NCBI RefSeq assembly: GCF_037975215.1
Contig: NZ_CP150239.1
Location: forward strand, 782,001-846,000
Length of the DNA: 64,000 nucleotides
Origin: Solibacillus sp. FSL R5-0449
GTDB lineage: Bacteria > Bacillota > Bacilli > Bacillales_A > Planococcaceae
Reading direction: 5' to 3'
This document shows, in pieces, positions 53,339 through 63,649 of the stretch. Position 1 is the stretch's first letter. Every line of letters begins with the position of its first letter. The notes below the pieces were generated by a model. It was not told where the DNA came from and made no database searches. It worked only from the letters and a program-made list of their open reading frames with translations. Made by a program: the position numbers and the translations under genes.

Positions 53339-54141
53339 CAGACACGTCCTCCTTTAGATTTTTGTCTCGTGAACAGCATTGTGAGCACCATGAATAAAAT
53401 TAAGAACACGGCAATTGTCGAACCCATACCCCAGTTTTGCGAAACAAGGAATTGCTGCTCGATCGCCGTACCTAAAGTAATGACCTGGTTTCCGGCGATT
53501 AAACGTGTGATCATAAACAATGATAATGCCGGAATGAACGTTACTTGAATACCTGCTTTTACGCCGTCGATTGTCAGCGGGAAAATAACACGGCGGAAAG
53601 TTGTCCATGCATTTGCCCCTAAATCGCGAGATGCGTAAATAAGTGAAGGATTCATTTTGTCCAATGAGTTGAAAATCGGAATAATCATAAACGGAATGAA
53701 AATATAAACCGATACAAATACGAAACTAAAGTCTGTAAATAAAATTTGTTTTGGATCAAAACCGAATACTTCAATCATTGCATTGATCGGGCCGTACAAA
53801 CCGAAAATACCAATGAATGCATATGTTTTTAGCAGCAGGTTAATCCAAGAAGGAATAATGATCAGCATAAGCCATAACTGTTTATGCTTCGTTTTAGTCA
53901 GTAAGTAAGCAGTAGGGTAGGCAAATATTAAAGTAAATAATGTAATTAAAAATGCATACCAGAAACTGCTCAACGTCATTTTCAAATAAACCGGTGTAAA
54001 GAACTTCGCATAGTTGGCCAATGTAAAGTTCCCGTTTAGATCAAGAACTGAATAATAGACGATTAACGCAATTGGTGCGATAACGAATAAGATTATCCAA
54101 AAAACGTAGGGGATTAACGGTCCTTTAGCTGTTTTATTCAT
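53338..54141 (-). CDS. potB: Spermidine/putrescine ABC transporter permease
   Basis: 267 residues from the ATG 54139-54141, in an 8-base overlap with the end of potA and preceded by GGGGATGAAG. An alternative start lies 15 bases further upstream. It has six helices and the EAA loop [20 protein letters not shown]. It is the second permease of the importer. Confidence 0.93.
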   Translation of the reverse strand: MNKTAKGPLIPYVFWIILFVIAPIALIVYYSVLDLNGNFTLANYAKFFTPVYLKMTLSSFWYAFLITLFTLIFAYPTAYLLTKTKHKQLWLMLIIIPSWINLLLKTYAFIGIFGLYGPINAMIEVFGFDPKQILFTDFSFVFVSVYIFIPFMIIPIFNSLDKMNPSLIYASRDLGANAWTTFRRVIFPLTIDGVKAGIQVTFIPALSLFMITRLIAGNQVITLGTAIEQQFLVSQNWGMGSTIAVFLILFMVLTMLFTRQKSKGGRV

Positions 54142-55234
54142 GCTCTTCATCCCCATACGCTTCTAAACGTTTATCGAAATCTTCTTCCGTTTCGTTTAAA
54201 CGCATTACGTGAATTGCTTCCGGATCAAAGTCCAATCCGATTTCAGCGCCAACTTCCGCTTTCTTCAATGAGTGGACAAGCCATTCATTGCCGTCTTTAT
54301 CATATGTCGATAGTTCGTAGTGCACACCGCGGAACAGCTGTGTATCGACTGTTACGATCAGTTTGCCTTTTTCAGGTGTTGTAATTTCCAGGTCTTCCGG
54401 ACGAATGACAATATCAATTTTTTCGTTTCGCTTCATTCCGGCATCGACACATTCAAACTCTTTTCCTGCAAATTTTACACGGTAGTCTTCAATCATAATA
54501 CCGTCCACAATATTCGATTCACCGATAAAGTCTGCAACAAAACGGTTAATCGGCTCATCGTAAATATCAACAGGTGTACCCGATTGCTTAATTTCACCTT
54601 GGGAAAGGACAAAGATTTCATCACTCATTGCAAGTGCTTCTTCCTGGTCATGAGTAACAAATATAAATGTTTTACCAAGACGCTGCTGCAGTTCCCGAAG
54701 TTCGTACTGCATTTCTGTACGTAATTTTAAATCAAGCGCAGATAAAGGCTCATCAAGTAAAATCACGTCCGGATCATTGACTATGGCACGGGCAATCGCA
54801 ACACGCTGACGCTGACCACCAGACATTTCCGAAATTTCCCGGCTGCCGTAGCCTGCCAAGTTAACGAACTTCAATGCTTCCTGTACACGTTCTTTTACTT
54901 CTGCTTCTTTTACTTTTTTGATTCGTAAGCCGAATGCCACGTTTTCAAAAACATTCAAGTGAGGGAAGAGTGCATAATCCTGGAATACTGTATTTACTTG
55001 ACGTTCATTTGCAGGAACATCGTTAATTCGTTTTCCGTTGAAGAAAACATCTCCTGTAGAGGCGTCGGTAAACCCGGCGATTATACGTAAAATCGTTGTT
55101 TTCCCGCATCCGGATGGTCCGAGTAATGTGTAGAATTTCCCTCGTTCCAATTCAAAGTTAATATTTTTTAAAACTACTGTTCCGTCATCATATGATTTTG
55201 TGACATTCTCAAAGCGAATAATCGTGTTATCCAT
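54134..55234 (-). CDS. potA: Spermidine/putrescine ABC transporter ATPase
   Basis: 366 residues from the ATG 55232-55234, 7 bases after AGGAGG. Walker [10 protein letters not shown], signature MSGGQRQR and Walker [13 protein letters not shown] are followed by a C-terminal TOBE domain (about 280-366) typical of PotA regulation. It powers polyamine uptake. It is the first transporter gene, 16 bases after the regulator. Confidence 0.95.
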   Translation of the reverse strand: MDNTIIRFENVTKSYDDGTVVLKNINFELERGKFYTLLGPSGCGKTTILRIIAGFTDASTGDVFFNGKRINDVPANERQVNTVFQDYALFPHLNVFENVAFGLRIKKVKEAEVKERVQEALKFVNLAGYGSREISEMSGGQRQRVAIARAIVNDPDVILLDEPLSALDLKLRTEMQYELRELQQRLGKTFIFVTHDQEEALAMSDEIFVLSQGEIKQSGTPVDIYDEPINRFVADFIGESNIVDGIMIEDYRVKFAGKEFECVDAGMKRNEKIDIVIRPEDLEITTPEKGKLIVTVDTQLFRGVHYELSTYDKDGNEWLVHSLKKAEVGAEIGLDFDPEAIHVMRLNETEEDFDKRLEAYGDEEHE

Positions 55235-55250
55235 TATGCATCCTCCTAAT

Positions 55251-55793
55251 TTATAAATATGATTGTGTCGCGACAAGGAGCAATTTTGTTATGCCACTGT
55301 GCGCATTGAAAATTTGATGGTTGGAAGATGCTTCGTAATATACGGCATCACCTTCACTGGCGATATATTCTTCATTGCCAAGAACGACACGGATTCGTCC
55401 GTTTTGAACATAGATGAACGTTTCTGCCAGGGATGGCTCAAATGCTTTAAATTCTGCATCTTTTTGCAATGTAATGAAAACCGGCTCCATTTCCTTTTCA
55501 TTTGAGGTAGGAATAAGCCATTCGATTTCATATTTTTTATCCTGATCAATAAAACATGTTTGTTCATTTTTCGTGAAGACAATTTTTTCGTTCTGTTGCG
55601 TGTCATCAAAAAAATCTCGTGGCGTACACCCGAGAACTTCCAGCAAGTTAAACAATGTTTCTATGGAAGGGGAATTTAAGTCGCGTTCTAATTGGGAAAT
55701 ATAGCCTTTCGTTAAATCGGTACGTTCCCCGAGCTCTTCCTGGGTAAGCCCTTTTTTTATGCGAAGGGCTTTAATTTTTGAACCAATTTGCAT
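55251..55793 (-). CDS. XRE-cupin transcriptional regulator of the polyamine operon (PuuR-like)
   Basis: 180 residues from the ATG 55791-55793 behind AAGGGGTG. An HTH_3 domain ([31 protein letters not shown], split here only for naming) covers about 5-60. A cupin domain covers about 105-178 ([12 protein letters not shown]…[17 protein letters not shown]). This architecture controls polyamine and amino-acid genes. Its location as first gene of the pot operon suggests autoregulation in response to polyamines. Three AGTTTAC repeats lie upstream. Confidence 0.88.
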   Translation of the reverse strand: MQIGSKIKALRIKKGLTQEELGERTDLTKGYISQLERDLNSPSIETLFNLLEVLGCTPRDFFDDTQQNEKIVFTKNEQTCFIDQDKKYEIEWLIPTSNEKEMEPVFITLQKDAEFKAFEPSLAETFIYVQNGRIRVVLGNEEYIASEGDAVYYEASSNHQIFNAHSGITKLLLVATQSYL

Positions 55794-55824
55794 ATAGTCA
55801 CACCCCTTATATTTTTCGCTCAAT

Positions 55825-55883
55825 AGTTTACTGTTTATAAACCTTGAGTAAGGAAGTTTACTTTTACATTACTTTAAGTTTAC
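55825..55883 (-). promoter_or_regulatory. Three AGTTTAC repeats, probable operator of the pot operon
   Basis: AGTTTAC occurs at 55825-55831, 55855-55861 and 55877-55883, and the first is followed by a GTTTATAAAC palindrome. They lie 30-90 bases upstream of the regulator start, in the promoter region, so they are good candidates for binding by the XRE protein. Confidence 0.5.
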
Positions 55884-56019
55884 GAAAGCACTAATAATTA
55901 TACATAATTCATATGTATTTTCAAGGGTCTTGTCCAAATATATATTGATATATGTCTTGGGGCATTTGAATGGTACCGAAAAAACCGTCATTACATATGT
56001 TACAACGAGGTGAATATAA

Positions 56020-56448
56020 ATGAGGATTCGAACAATGATGCCATCGTTGAGTGGCGCGACGAAAATATTGAATCGGGAGAATACTTACGAAGAAAATGCG
56101 AAAGCAACATTGGTTTATTTCTGGTCAATGAGCTGTTCGGAATGTGCCCATTCCATCAAAAATCTGAAGGAACTGGAACGTATATTTGGGGATCGGTTAA
56201 CGGTTCATGCGATTCATATGCCAAGAGAAGAATCGGATTATTCAGAAGAACTTGTGAAAGAGAAAATAAAGCAACTCGGTTTAATATACCCTGTTTACCT
56301 TGATAACGAACTAAAAATAAGCGACAGGTTTGGAAACAAGTTCGTACCTGCTTACTATATATTTGATCAACAGCAGCAATTGCGCTTTTTTAAAGCGGGC
56401 TATTTTGCATTGAAATTACTGCAGCAGAAAATAGAACGCATAATTTAA
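56020..56448 (+). CDS. Thioredoxin-like (TlpA/ResA-type) protein
   Basis: 142 residues, start ATG 56020 behind CGAGGTG. A thioredoxin fold has the redox motif CSEC (FWSMSCSECAHSI, about 36-43) and the cis-Pro region NKFVPAYYIF. No signal peptide or membrane helix is evident, so it is probably cytosolic. It may act as a thiol-disulfide oxidoreductase; the partner is unknown. Confidence 0.82.
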   Translation: MRIRTMMPSLSGATKILNRENTYEENAKATLVYFWSMSCSECAHSIKNLKELERIFGDRLTVHAIHMPREESDYSEELVKEKIKQLGLIYPVYLDNELKISDRFGNKFVPAYYIFDQQQQLRFFKAGYFALKLLQQKIERII

Positions 56449-56508
56449 TGACAATAGCTGTTTTGATACGGTAAACTAGTGGCAACTGGATGTTCGGAGG
56501 AGAAAAGA

Positions 56509-57171
56509 ATGAAAAAAGAATTCGTAGTAATAGGGCTGGGACGTTTTGGAGGAAGTATCGTACGTGAACTCGTTAAACAAGGGGCCAATGTAATGGCAAT
56601 CGATACAGACAGTGAACGTGTCGATGAATTTGCCCGTATTGCAACACAGGCTGTAGTAGCGGATACGACAGAAGAGGAAACAATCAAATCACTCGGATTG
56701 TGGAATTTCGAACATGTCATTGTAGCGATTGGTGAAGATATCCAGTCGAGTATTTTAACGACGCTTATTTTGAAAGAGCTTGGTGTTCCGCAAATTACAG
56801 TGAAAGCGCAGAATGACTACCACGAAAAAGTATTGCTGAAAATCGGTGCGGATTTTGTTGTGCATCCTGAACGTGATATGGGGATCCGGATTGCCAATAA
56901 TATGATGTCAAACAGTGTTCTTGATTATTTGGAAATTTCCAATGAGCATTCCATTATGGAAGTTAAAGCGAACGAAAGTATTGCCGGTCAGTCATTAATC
57001 GAGCTGGATGTACGTGCTAAATACGGATTGAACATCGTCGGCATTACTCGCGGTGATGAGATCATGATTTCCCCGAATGCAACAGAGCGTATTCAAGTGG
57101 GGGACGTGTTACTCATTATCGGTGCGGATGTCGATATTAACCGATTTGTAAAGAAGGTTATTCAGCGGTAG
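56509..57171 (+). CDS. ktrC: Ktr potassium uptake regulatory subunit KtrC (RCK)
   Basis: 220 residues from ATG 56509 behind GGAGGAG. An N-terminal Rossmann nucleotide-binding domain starts VVIGLGRFGG, and a C-terminal RCK_C domain (about 135-220) is present, where c-di-AMP binds in KtrA/KtrC proteins. It gates the KtrB/D pore encoded at 29554. It lies beside rnjA as in B. subtilis (ykqB–ykqC). Confidence 0.94.
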   Translation: MKKEFVVIGLGRFGGSIVRELVKQGANVMAIDTDSERVDEFARIATQAVVADTTEEETIKSLGLWNFEHVIVAIGEDIQSSILTTLILKELGVPQITVKAQNDYHEKVLLKIGADFVVHPERDMGIRIANNMMSNSVLDYLEISNEHSIMEVKANESIAGQSLIELDVRAKYGLNIVGITRGDEIMISPNATERIQVGDVLLIIGADVDINRFVKKVIQR

Positions 57172-57206
57172 GTTAGCGCTGTTTTGACTAAACTTCGGAC
57201 ATAAAT

Positions 57207-57248
57207 AAAAATCCATCATTTCGCGAAAGCAAAATGATGGATTTTTTA
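57207..57248. terminator. Bidirectional terminator
   Basis: AAAATCCATCATTT pairs with AAATGATGGATTTT around a CGCGAAAGC-containing loop. Confidence 0.88.
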
Positions 57249-57267
57249 TATTGGGAACTAGTCCCTT

Positions 57268-58935
57268 TTATACTTCCATAATGATCGGTAAAATCATTGG
57301 GCGACGTTTTGTCTTTTCATATAAATATGGACCTAATACATCAGTAATTTCATTTTTCAAATCATTCCATTGTGTATCTTTTTCCTGAATCGTGCTGTTT
57401 AAATGATGGTTCAGCATTTTTTGTGCTTCATTAATCATCATGCCAGATTCACGCATATATACAAATCCGCGAGAAATAATATCCGGACCGGAAACAATTT
57501 TGTTTTTGGCCATATCGACACTTACGACAACGATGACCAAACCTTCTTCTGAAAGAATTCGGCGGTCGCGTAATACGATATTGCCGATATCCCCGATTCC
57601 ATTCCCATCGATATACACATCGCCTGAAGGAATACGTCCTGCAACATGTGCTTCATTTGCACTTAATGCAAGTACATCACCATTTTCCATAACGAACGAG
57701 TTTTCCAATGGAACTTCACAAGCTTCAGCTAATTCAGTATGAATTTTCAACATGCGGTATTCACCATGAATCGGCATAAAGAATTTCGGTTTCATTAAAC
57801 GCAGCATCAGCTTTTGTTCTTGCTGAGAACCGTGACCTGAAGTATGGATATTATTTAATGCGCCATGGATAACTTCTGCACCGGCACGGAATAATAAGTT
57901 GATAATTTTGTTTACACTCATCGTGTTACCAGGAACCGGAGAAGATGAGAATACAACTGTATCACCAGGCTGGATTTGAATTTGACGGTGTGTGCCGTTT
58001 GCAATTCGTGATAATGCAGCCATCGGTTCCCCTTGAGAACCGGTACATAAAATCATCACTTCATTTGCAGGTAAACGGTTTAAACTTTGTATATCGACAA
58101 ATGTTTCTTTAGGTGCTGTAATATAGCCTAATTCACGGCCGATTGTAATCGCATTATCCATTGATCGACCGAACACAGCCACTTTACGGCCGTATTTCAC
58201 AGCTGCATCTGTTGCCTGTTGTAAACGGTGGATATTTGAAGCGAATGTTGCGAAAATAATACGTCCGTCAACTTTACGGAAAATTTCGTCAATGCTTTTC
58301 CCGACTGTACGCTCAGACATTGTAAAATCAGGCTTTTCAGCGTTTGTACTATCTGATAGTAAACAAAGAACGCCATCACGGCCGATTTCCGCCATTTTCG
58401 TCAAGTTAGCAGGCTCGCCTACTGGAGTAAAGTCAAACTTAAAGTCACCAGTATGCACAATATTACCCGGTGGTGTCTTGATGACAATACCATATGCATC
58501 TGGAATACTATGTGTTGTACGGAAGAAGCTAACAGCTGTTTTACGGAATTTAATGACATCATTCTCTTTAAATTCAATCAGTTTTGTTGTACGTAATAAA
58601 CCGTGCTCTTCTAATTTGTTGCGAAGTAGACCTAGTGCAAGTTTTCCGCCATATACAGGAATATTAACTTGACGTAATAAATAAGGAATACCACCGATAT
58701 GATCTTCGTGACCATGTGTTATAAATAAGCCTTTAATTTTGTCTACGTTTCGAACTAAATACGTATAGTCTGGAATTACATAGTCAATGCCAAGCAAATC
58801 GTCTTCAGGGAATTTAATACCTGCATCTATTAGGATGATTTCATCTTGGAATTGTACTGCATATGTGTTTTTGCCGATTTCGCCCAGTCCGCCGAGTGCG
58901 AATACAGCCGCTTGATCATTCTTAACGAATTTCAT
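57268..58935 (-). CDS. rnjA: Ribonuclease J1
   Basis: 555 residues, metallo-beta-lactamase/beta-CASP family. Zinc motif [10 protein letters not shown] near residue 75 and the beta-CASP motifs [15 protein letters not shown] and [11 protein letters not shown] are intact. It is an essential 5'-3' exo- and endoribonuclease for mRNA turnover and rRNA maturation. It lies 5 bases after rpoY, so they are co-transcribed. Confidence 0.97.
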   Translation of the reverse strand: MKFVKNDQAAVFALGGLGEIGKNTYAVQFQDEIILIDAGIKFPEDDLLGIDYVIPDYTYLVRNVDKIKGLFITHGHEDHIGGIPYLLRQVNIPVYGGKLALGLLRNKLEEHGLLRTTKLIEFKENDVIKFRKTAVSFFRTTHSIPDAYGIVIKTPPGNIVHTGDFKFDFTPVGEPANLTKMAEIGRDGVLCLLSDSTNAEKPDFTMSERTVGKSIDEIFRKVDGRIIFATFASNIHRLQQATDAAVKYGRKVAVFGRSMDNAITIGRELGYITAPKETFVDIQSLNRLPANEVMILCTGSQGEPMAALSRIANGTHRQIQIQPGDTVVFSSSPVPGNTMSVNKIINLLFRAGAEVIHGALNNIHTSGHGSQQEQKLMLRLMKPKFFMPIHGEYRMLKIHTELAEACEVPLENSFVMENGDVLALSANEAHVAGRIPSGDVYIDGNGIGDIGNIVLRDRRILSEEGLVIVVVSVDMAKNKIVSGPDIISRGFVYMRESGMMINEAQKMLNHHLNSTIQEKDTQWNDLKNEITDVLGPYLYEKTKRRPMILPIIMEV

Positions 58936-58940
58936 AACAA

Positions 58941-59150
58941 TTAAGCGTTCTCCAGACGGAAATTCGGGCTGTTTTGTTCATATTCTAAATAGTTGCCTTC
59001 TAGAAGTTGAACAAGTTCGATATTGTAGTTACGGTCTTTTAAATAGTGACGTACTTCACGTTCAGATGACGCCTCTAAATAAAGTGTTTTTGTGTTTTCG
59101 CGAACTGGAATCTCAGAAATGTTTTCTTGATAATAGACTTTGTAAATCAT
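58941..59150 (-). CDS. rpoY: RNA polymerase epsilon subunit
   Basis: 69 residues matching YkzG over its whole length ([19 protein letters not shown] at the start). It binds RNA polymerase near the secondary channel and is almost always upstream of rnjA in Bacillales, as here. The ribosome site is AAGGAGAG. Confidence 0.95.
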   Translation of the reverse strand: MIYKVYYQENISEIPVRENTKTLYLEASSEREVRHYLKDRNYNIELVQLLEGNYLEYEQNSPNFRLENA

Positions 59151-59291
59151 AGTTACTCTCCTTTAAGTACGAACATTATTACTGCACTTCTAATTTGTAG
59201 AAAAATGCATTTCCTTTATATTATCACGGGACTCCTTTAAAATAAAGAAAAGCCCTTCAAATTTCGTGAACATCAAAGTGGTCACGAATGA

Positions 59292-59325
59292 AAAAAATGG
59301 CACGTCCTGTAATCGGGCGTGCCAC
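59292..59325 (-). terminator. Terminator of the 23-aa peptide gene
   Basis: TGGCACG pairs with CGTGCCA; on the minus strand the hairpin ends in seven T's. Confidence 0.88.
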
Positions 59326-59338
59326 TCTAAATGAAGTG

Positions 59339-59410
59339 TTAGGCAATTAATTTTTTTCCGAGGATGCCATTTAATCGTTTTCGCCATTTCTTTTTGAGAC
59401 GTTTTAACAT
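59339..59410 (-). CDS. 23-residue cationic amphipathic peptide
   Basis: The coding frame starts MLKRLKKKWRKRL and ends NGILGKKLIA. It has 10 Lys/Arg and no acidic residue. It is a complete unit: sigma-A promoter (TTTACA-17-TATAAT), GAGGAG ribosome site 9 bases before ATG 59410, and an intrinsic terminator 14 bases after the stop. The predicted product is a basic helix, resembling membrane-active or nucleic-acid-binding peptides. No family is recognised. Confidence 0.65.
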   Translation of the reverse strand: MLKRLKKKWRKRLNGILGKKLIA

Positions 59411-59431
59411 AGGTCATCACTCCTCACACTC

Positions 59432-59460
59432 ATTATACTAAATATTCAGACTTTTGTAAA
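59432..59460 (-). promoter_or_regulatory. Sigma-A promoter of the 23-aa peptide gene
   Basis: On the minus strand TTTACA (59460-59455) and TATAAT (59437-59432) are 17 bases apart, so the leader is very short. Confidence 0.78.
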
Positions 59461-59491
59461 GGGTCTATTAAAATTAAAGGAGCGTTATAAA

Positions 59492-60262
59492 TTGAAGAAA
59501 ATATTATTTTTTGATGTAGACGGCACTTTATACAATTCAGATAAAAAATTGCCTGCTTCTGCAAAGGAAGCGATATTCAAGGCACGTGAAAACGGTCATG
59601 AAATTGCGATTGCAACAGGACGTGCACCATTTATGATAAAAGATATACTGGAAGAGCTTGAAATCGATACATATGTGACATTTAACGGGCAATATGTTGT
59701 CTATCAGGGGAAAGTCGTGTATACCGATCAGATTGACAATGAAACTTTAACGGAAATCCTGGAATTTGGTGCACAGCGCAATCATCCGTTAGTATTCCTG
59801 AATGAAAAGGAAATGATCGCGACTGAAAGCGATTATGAAAGTGTGGAAAGCAGTTTAGCAACACTTCAATATCCATATCCGCAAATCGATCCGCAATACT
59901 ATTTGCACACACCGGTGTATCAAACACTTGTATTTATAGAAGAAGAGGAACAGCCAATTTATGAACAGCAGTTCCCGCAAGTTCAATTTATCCGTTGGCA
60001 TCCTTTCTCATGTGATGTACTGCCAGCCGGTGGTTCAAAAGCAAACGGCATCCGAAAACTGCTGGAAAAAATTAATTTCCCGGTTGAAGATGTTATTACA
60101 TTTGGCGATGGATTGAATGACATTGAAATGCTGTCAGAGTTTGGGTATAGTGTCGCGATGGAAAATGGTCATGAGAGGGCAAAGGAAGCAGCTTCAATGA
60201 TTACAGGACATGTGGACAATGGCGGCTTGGCTGACGCGATGAAGAAATTAAAGTTAATATAG
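59492..60262 (+). CDS. ykrA: HAD-family Cof-type phosphatase (YkrA)
   Basis: 256 residues, TTG start 7 bases after AAAGGAGCG. Motif I FFDVDGTLYN (residue 6), motif II ATGRA and motif IV GDGLNDIEML (about 206) are intact, with a C2B cap of Cof type. It dephosphorylates small phosphometabolites, perhaps flavin or sugar phosphates. It lies between rpoY and def as in B. subtilis ykrA. Repeat array C follows its terminator. Confidence 0.9.
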   Translation: MKKILFFDVDGTLYNSDKKLPASAKEAIFKARENGHEIAIATGRAPFMIKDILEELEIDTYVTFNGQYVVYQGKVVYTDQIDNETLTEILEFGAQRNHPLVFLNEKEMIATESDYESVESSLATLQYPYPQIDPQYYLHTPVYQTLVFIEEEEQPIYEQQFPQVQFIRWHPFSCDVLPAGGSKANGIRKLLEKINFPVEDVITFGDGLNDIEMLSEFGYSVAMENGHERAKEAASMITGHVDNGGLADAMKKLKLI

Positions 60263-60277
60263 TAGAACAATAGAAGA

Positions 60278-60309
60278 AACGTTGTGGAAAATTTTACACA
60301 GCGTTTTTT
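60278..60309 (+). terminator. Terminator after ykrA
   Basis: AACGTTGTG pairs with CACAGCGTT (one G-T pair), followed by seven T's. Confidence 0.82.
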
Positions 60310-60337
60310 TGTTGTGGGAGTAGGGCGCAAGGTTTTA

Positions 60338-60508
60338 TTAGAACAATGTAAGCGGTTATTTGATAATCGGTTAACGATATTAGAAAGAATGGAAAGGATT
60401 TTAGAACATCGGACTGACATTTTAGAACAATTGAAAATTATATTAGAAGATCTCATTTTTATTAGAACATTTACACGGATATTGGAACATTTTCAATTTT
60501 ATTAGAAG
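60338..60508 (+). repeat. 21-bp periodic TTAGAAC array (copy C, 9 units)
   Basis: Cores start at 60338, 60359 (TTTGATA), 60380, 60401, 60422, 60443, 60462, 60482 and 60502, giving steps of 21×5, 19, 20, 20, identical to copy B. Most cores are TTAGAAC or differ from it by one base. The G-rich header GTTGTGGGAGTAGGGCGC follows the ykrA terminator. The array ends before the terminator of convergent def. No open frame crosses it. Confidence 0.9.
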
Positions 60509-60546
60509 TTTCAAAATTAAAACGACTTTCTTCTATAGTAACTTAT

Positions 60547-60587
60547 CAAAAAAGAACCCATTCTCGCTTCTAACGAAAATGGGTTCT
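60547..60587 (-). terminator. Terminator after def
   Basis: AGAACCCATT pairs with AATGGGTTCT; on the minus strand it ends in six T's. Confidence 0.87.
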
Positions 60588-60593
60588 ATAGAT

Positions 60594-61151
60594 TTAGTCT
60601 CTTCCGAATGGAATGCTGTTTTCTAACTGGATGAACGGGTCTTTTTCATCGATGCGATCATAGAACATAACGCCGTTTAAATGATCAAGTTCATGTTGGA
60701 ACGCGATTGCAGGAAGTCCTGATAAACGCATCTTCTTTTCTTCGCCGTCCACTGCCATAAACTTCACAGTGATGCGTGCATAACGATAGACATAACCGGG
60801 AACGGCACGGTCTACTGACAGGCAGCCTTCACCACTTGTTATATAAGTCTGTTCGACAGAATGGCTGACAATTTTAGGGTTAACTGCGACAAAGCTGAGC
60901 AGTTCGCCGTTTTCGTCTTCCAAATGCAGTGCAAACATACGTTTTAAACTGTTTACCTGGTTTGCAGCTAAGCCGATACCGCCACGTAAATTATATTTTT
61001 CAGCAATTTCAGGATCTTGGCTATTAATTAAATATTGCAGCATATCATCTGCGAGTTGTCGATCTTCTGCAGATAACGGAAAAGTAACTTCCTCCGCGCG
61101 GGTGCGTAATGTAGGGTGTCCTTCACGGATAATATGTTCCATTAAAATCAT
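60594..61151 (-). CDS. def: Peptide deformylase
   Basis: 185 residues. The three deformylase motifs are complete: GIGLAANQ (motif 1, about 60), GEGCLS (motif 2, Cys metal ligand, about 110) and QHELDHLNG (motif 3, metal-binding His pair and catalytic Glu, about 153). It removes the formyl group from nascent proteins. This is the DefB/YkrB type, next to pdh as in B. subtilis. Ribosome site AAAGGAAG. Confidence 0.95.
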   Translation of the reverse strand: MILMEHIIREGHPTLRTRAEEVTFPLSAEDRQLADDMLQYLINSQDPEIAEKYNLRGGIGLAANQVNSLKRMFALHLEDENGELLSFVAVNPKIVSHSVEQTYITSGEGCLSVDRAVPGYVYRYARITVKFMAVDGEEKKMRLSGLPAIAFQHELDHLNGVMFYDRIDEKDPFIQLENSIPFGRD

Positions 61152-61363
61152 GTGAAACTTCCTTTCAGTTCAAACTTATATGTGTAAGTATACACGACTC
61201 TCCGGAATCGAAGTAAGAAAAAACATTCTCCAAAAGAAAAATATCATAATTTCAGATTTAACAATTCAATATAAGGGAATGAATAAATGGTGTGGTGTTA
61301 TTAATTAAATAATAAAATTTATTGGGTGTTTTTTCTATTATAGTACAGAGGTGATTAATATAT

Positions 61364-61386
61364 GATACAGGTAATGTAACTGTATC
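61364..61386. promoter_or_regulatory. Inverted repeat upstream of pdhA, possible operator
   Basis: The perfect 7-bp inverted repeat GATACAG-N9-CTGTATC lies about 50 bases before the pdhA -35 box. The half-site spacing suits a dimeric regulator. The regulator is unknown. Confidence 0.45.
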
Positions 61387-61436
61387 AGTTTCGGTAAATG
61401 CGAGGAAAAATCTTTAATTAAGATGATAAACAATGA

Positions 61437-61465
61437 TTGACCGATAGAATTTTATTCTTTATACT
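61437..61465 (+). promoter_or_regulatory. Sigma-A promoter of the pdh operon
   Basis: TTGACC and TATACT are separated by 17 bases. The mRNA would start about 60 bases before pdhA, whose ribosome site is AAAGGGGATG. Confidence 0.75.
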
Positions 61466-61531
61466 CGGGTTATAGAAACGTTGTACTAGTAAAAAACGAA
61501 ATTTTTTTAATACAGTTCAAAGGGGATGTAA

Positions 61532-62650
<1,119 letters not shown>

Positions 62651-62653
62651 GCC

Positions 62654-63631
62654 ATGGCACAAATGACAATGATTCAAGCAATTACAGATGCATTACGCTG
62701 CGAATTAAAAAATGACGAGAACGTTTTAGTATTCGGTGAAGACGTTGGTGTAAACGGCGGGGTATTCCGTGCAACAGAAGGTCTTCAAAAAGAATTCGGC
62801 GTTGACCGTGTATTTGATACGCCTCTTGCAGAATCAGGAATCGGTGGTTTAGCAGTTGGTTTAGGGTTAACTGGATACCGTCCAGTACCTGAAATTCAAT
62901 TTTTCGGCTTCGTATTCGAGGTAATGGATTCGATCAGCGGACAATTGGCTCGTATGAGATACCGTTCAGGCGGTACGTATAATGCACCTGTAACAATCCG
63001 TTCTCCATTCGGCGGTGGTGTTCATACGCCTGAAATGCACTCGGATTCATTAGAAGGATTGATGGCTCAATCACCAGGATTGAAAGTAGTTATTCCATCA
63101 ACACCATATGATGCAAAAGGTTTACTAATTGCTTCGATCCGTGATGATAATCCGGTTATTTTCCTAGAGCATTTAAAACTATACCGTTCATTCCGTGAAG
63201 AAGTTCCGGAAGAGTCATATACAATAGAATTGGGTAAAGCAGATGTGAAACGTGAAGGGAAGGACCTTTCGATCATTGCTTACGGCTTAATGGTTCACGA
63301 AAGTCTAAAAGCGGCAGAAGAATTGGAAAAAGAAGGCTACTCAGTAGAAGTAATCGATTTGCGTACAATTCAGCCGTTAGATATCGAAACGATTATTGCA
63401 TCTGTTGAAAAAACAGGTCGCGCAATTGTTGTTCAGGAAGCGCAAAAGCAAGCAGGTATTGCGGCAAATGTAGTCGCAGAAATTACAGAGCGTGCGATTC
63501 TATCATTAGAAGCACCAGTATTACGTGTAGCAGCACCGGATACAATCTATTCATTCCCACAAGCGGAAGGTGTATGGTTACCTACGTATAAAGATGTAAT
63601 GGAAACTGCAAAGAAAGTCTTAACATTCTAA
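62654..63631 (+). CDS. pdhB: Pyruvate dehydrogenase E1 component beta subunit
   Basis: 325 residues, complete. Transketolase pyrimidine domain ([19 protein letters not shown]) and C-terminal transketolase domain ([10 protein letters not shown]) are typical. It forms the alpha2-beta2 E1 heterotetramer with PdhA. It begins 3 bases after pdhA. Confidence 0.97.
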   Translation: MAQMTMIQAITDALRCELKNDENVLVFGEDVGVNGGVFRATEGLQKEFGVDRVFDTPLAESGIGGLAVGLGLTGYRPVPEIQFFGFVFEVMDSISGQLARMRYRSGGTYNAPVTIRSPFGGGVHTPEMHSDSLEGLMAQSPGLKVVIPSTPYDAKGLLIASIRDDNPVIFLEHLKLYRSFREEVPEESYTIELGKADVKREGKDLSIIAYGLMVHESLKAAEELEKEGYSVEVIDLRTIQPLDIETIIASVEKTGRAIVVQEAQKQAGIAANVVAEITERAILSLEAPVLRVAAPDTIYSFPQAEGVWLPTYKDVMETAKKVLTF

Positions 63632-63649
63632 GAATTGAGGGTGAGATAA

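Noticed and set aside
59190-59420. 76-codon minus-strand frame over the 23-aa peptide gene
   Set aside because: It reads through the terminator hairpin in another frame; the shorter peptide has the better start and a matching terminator.
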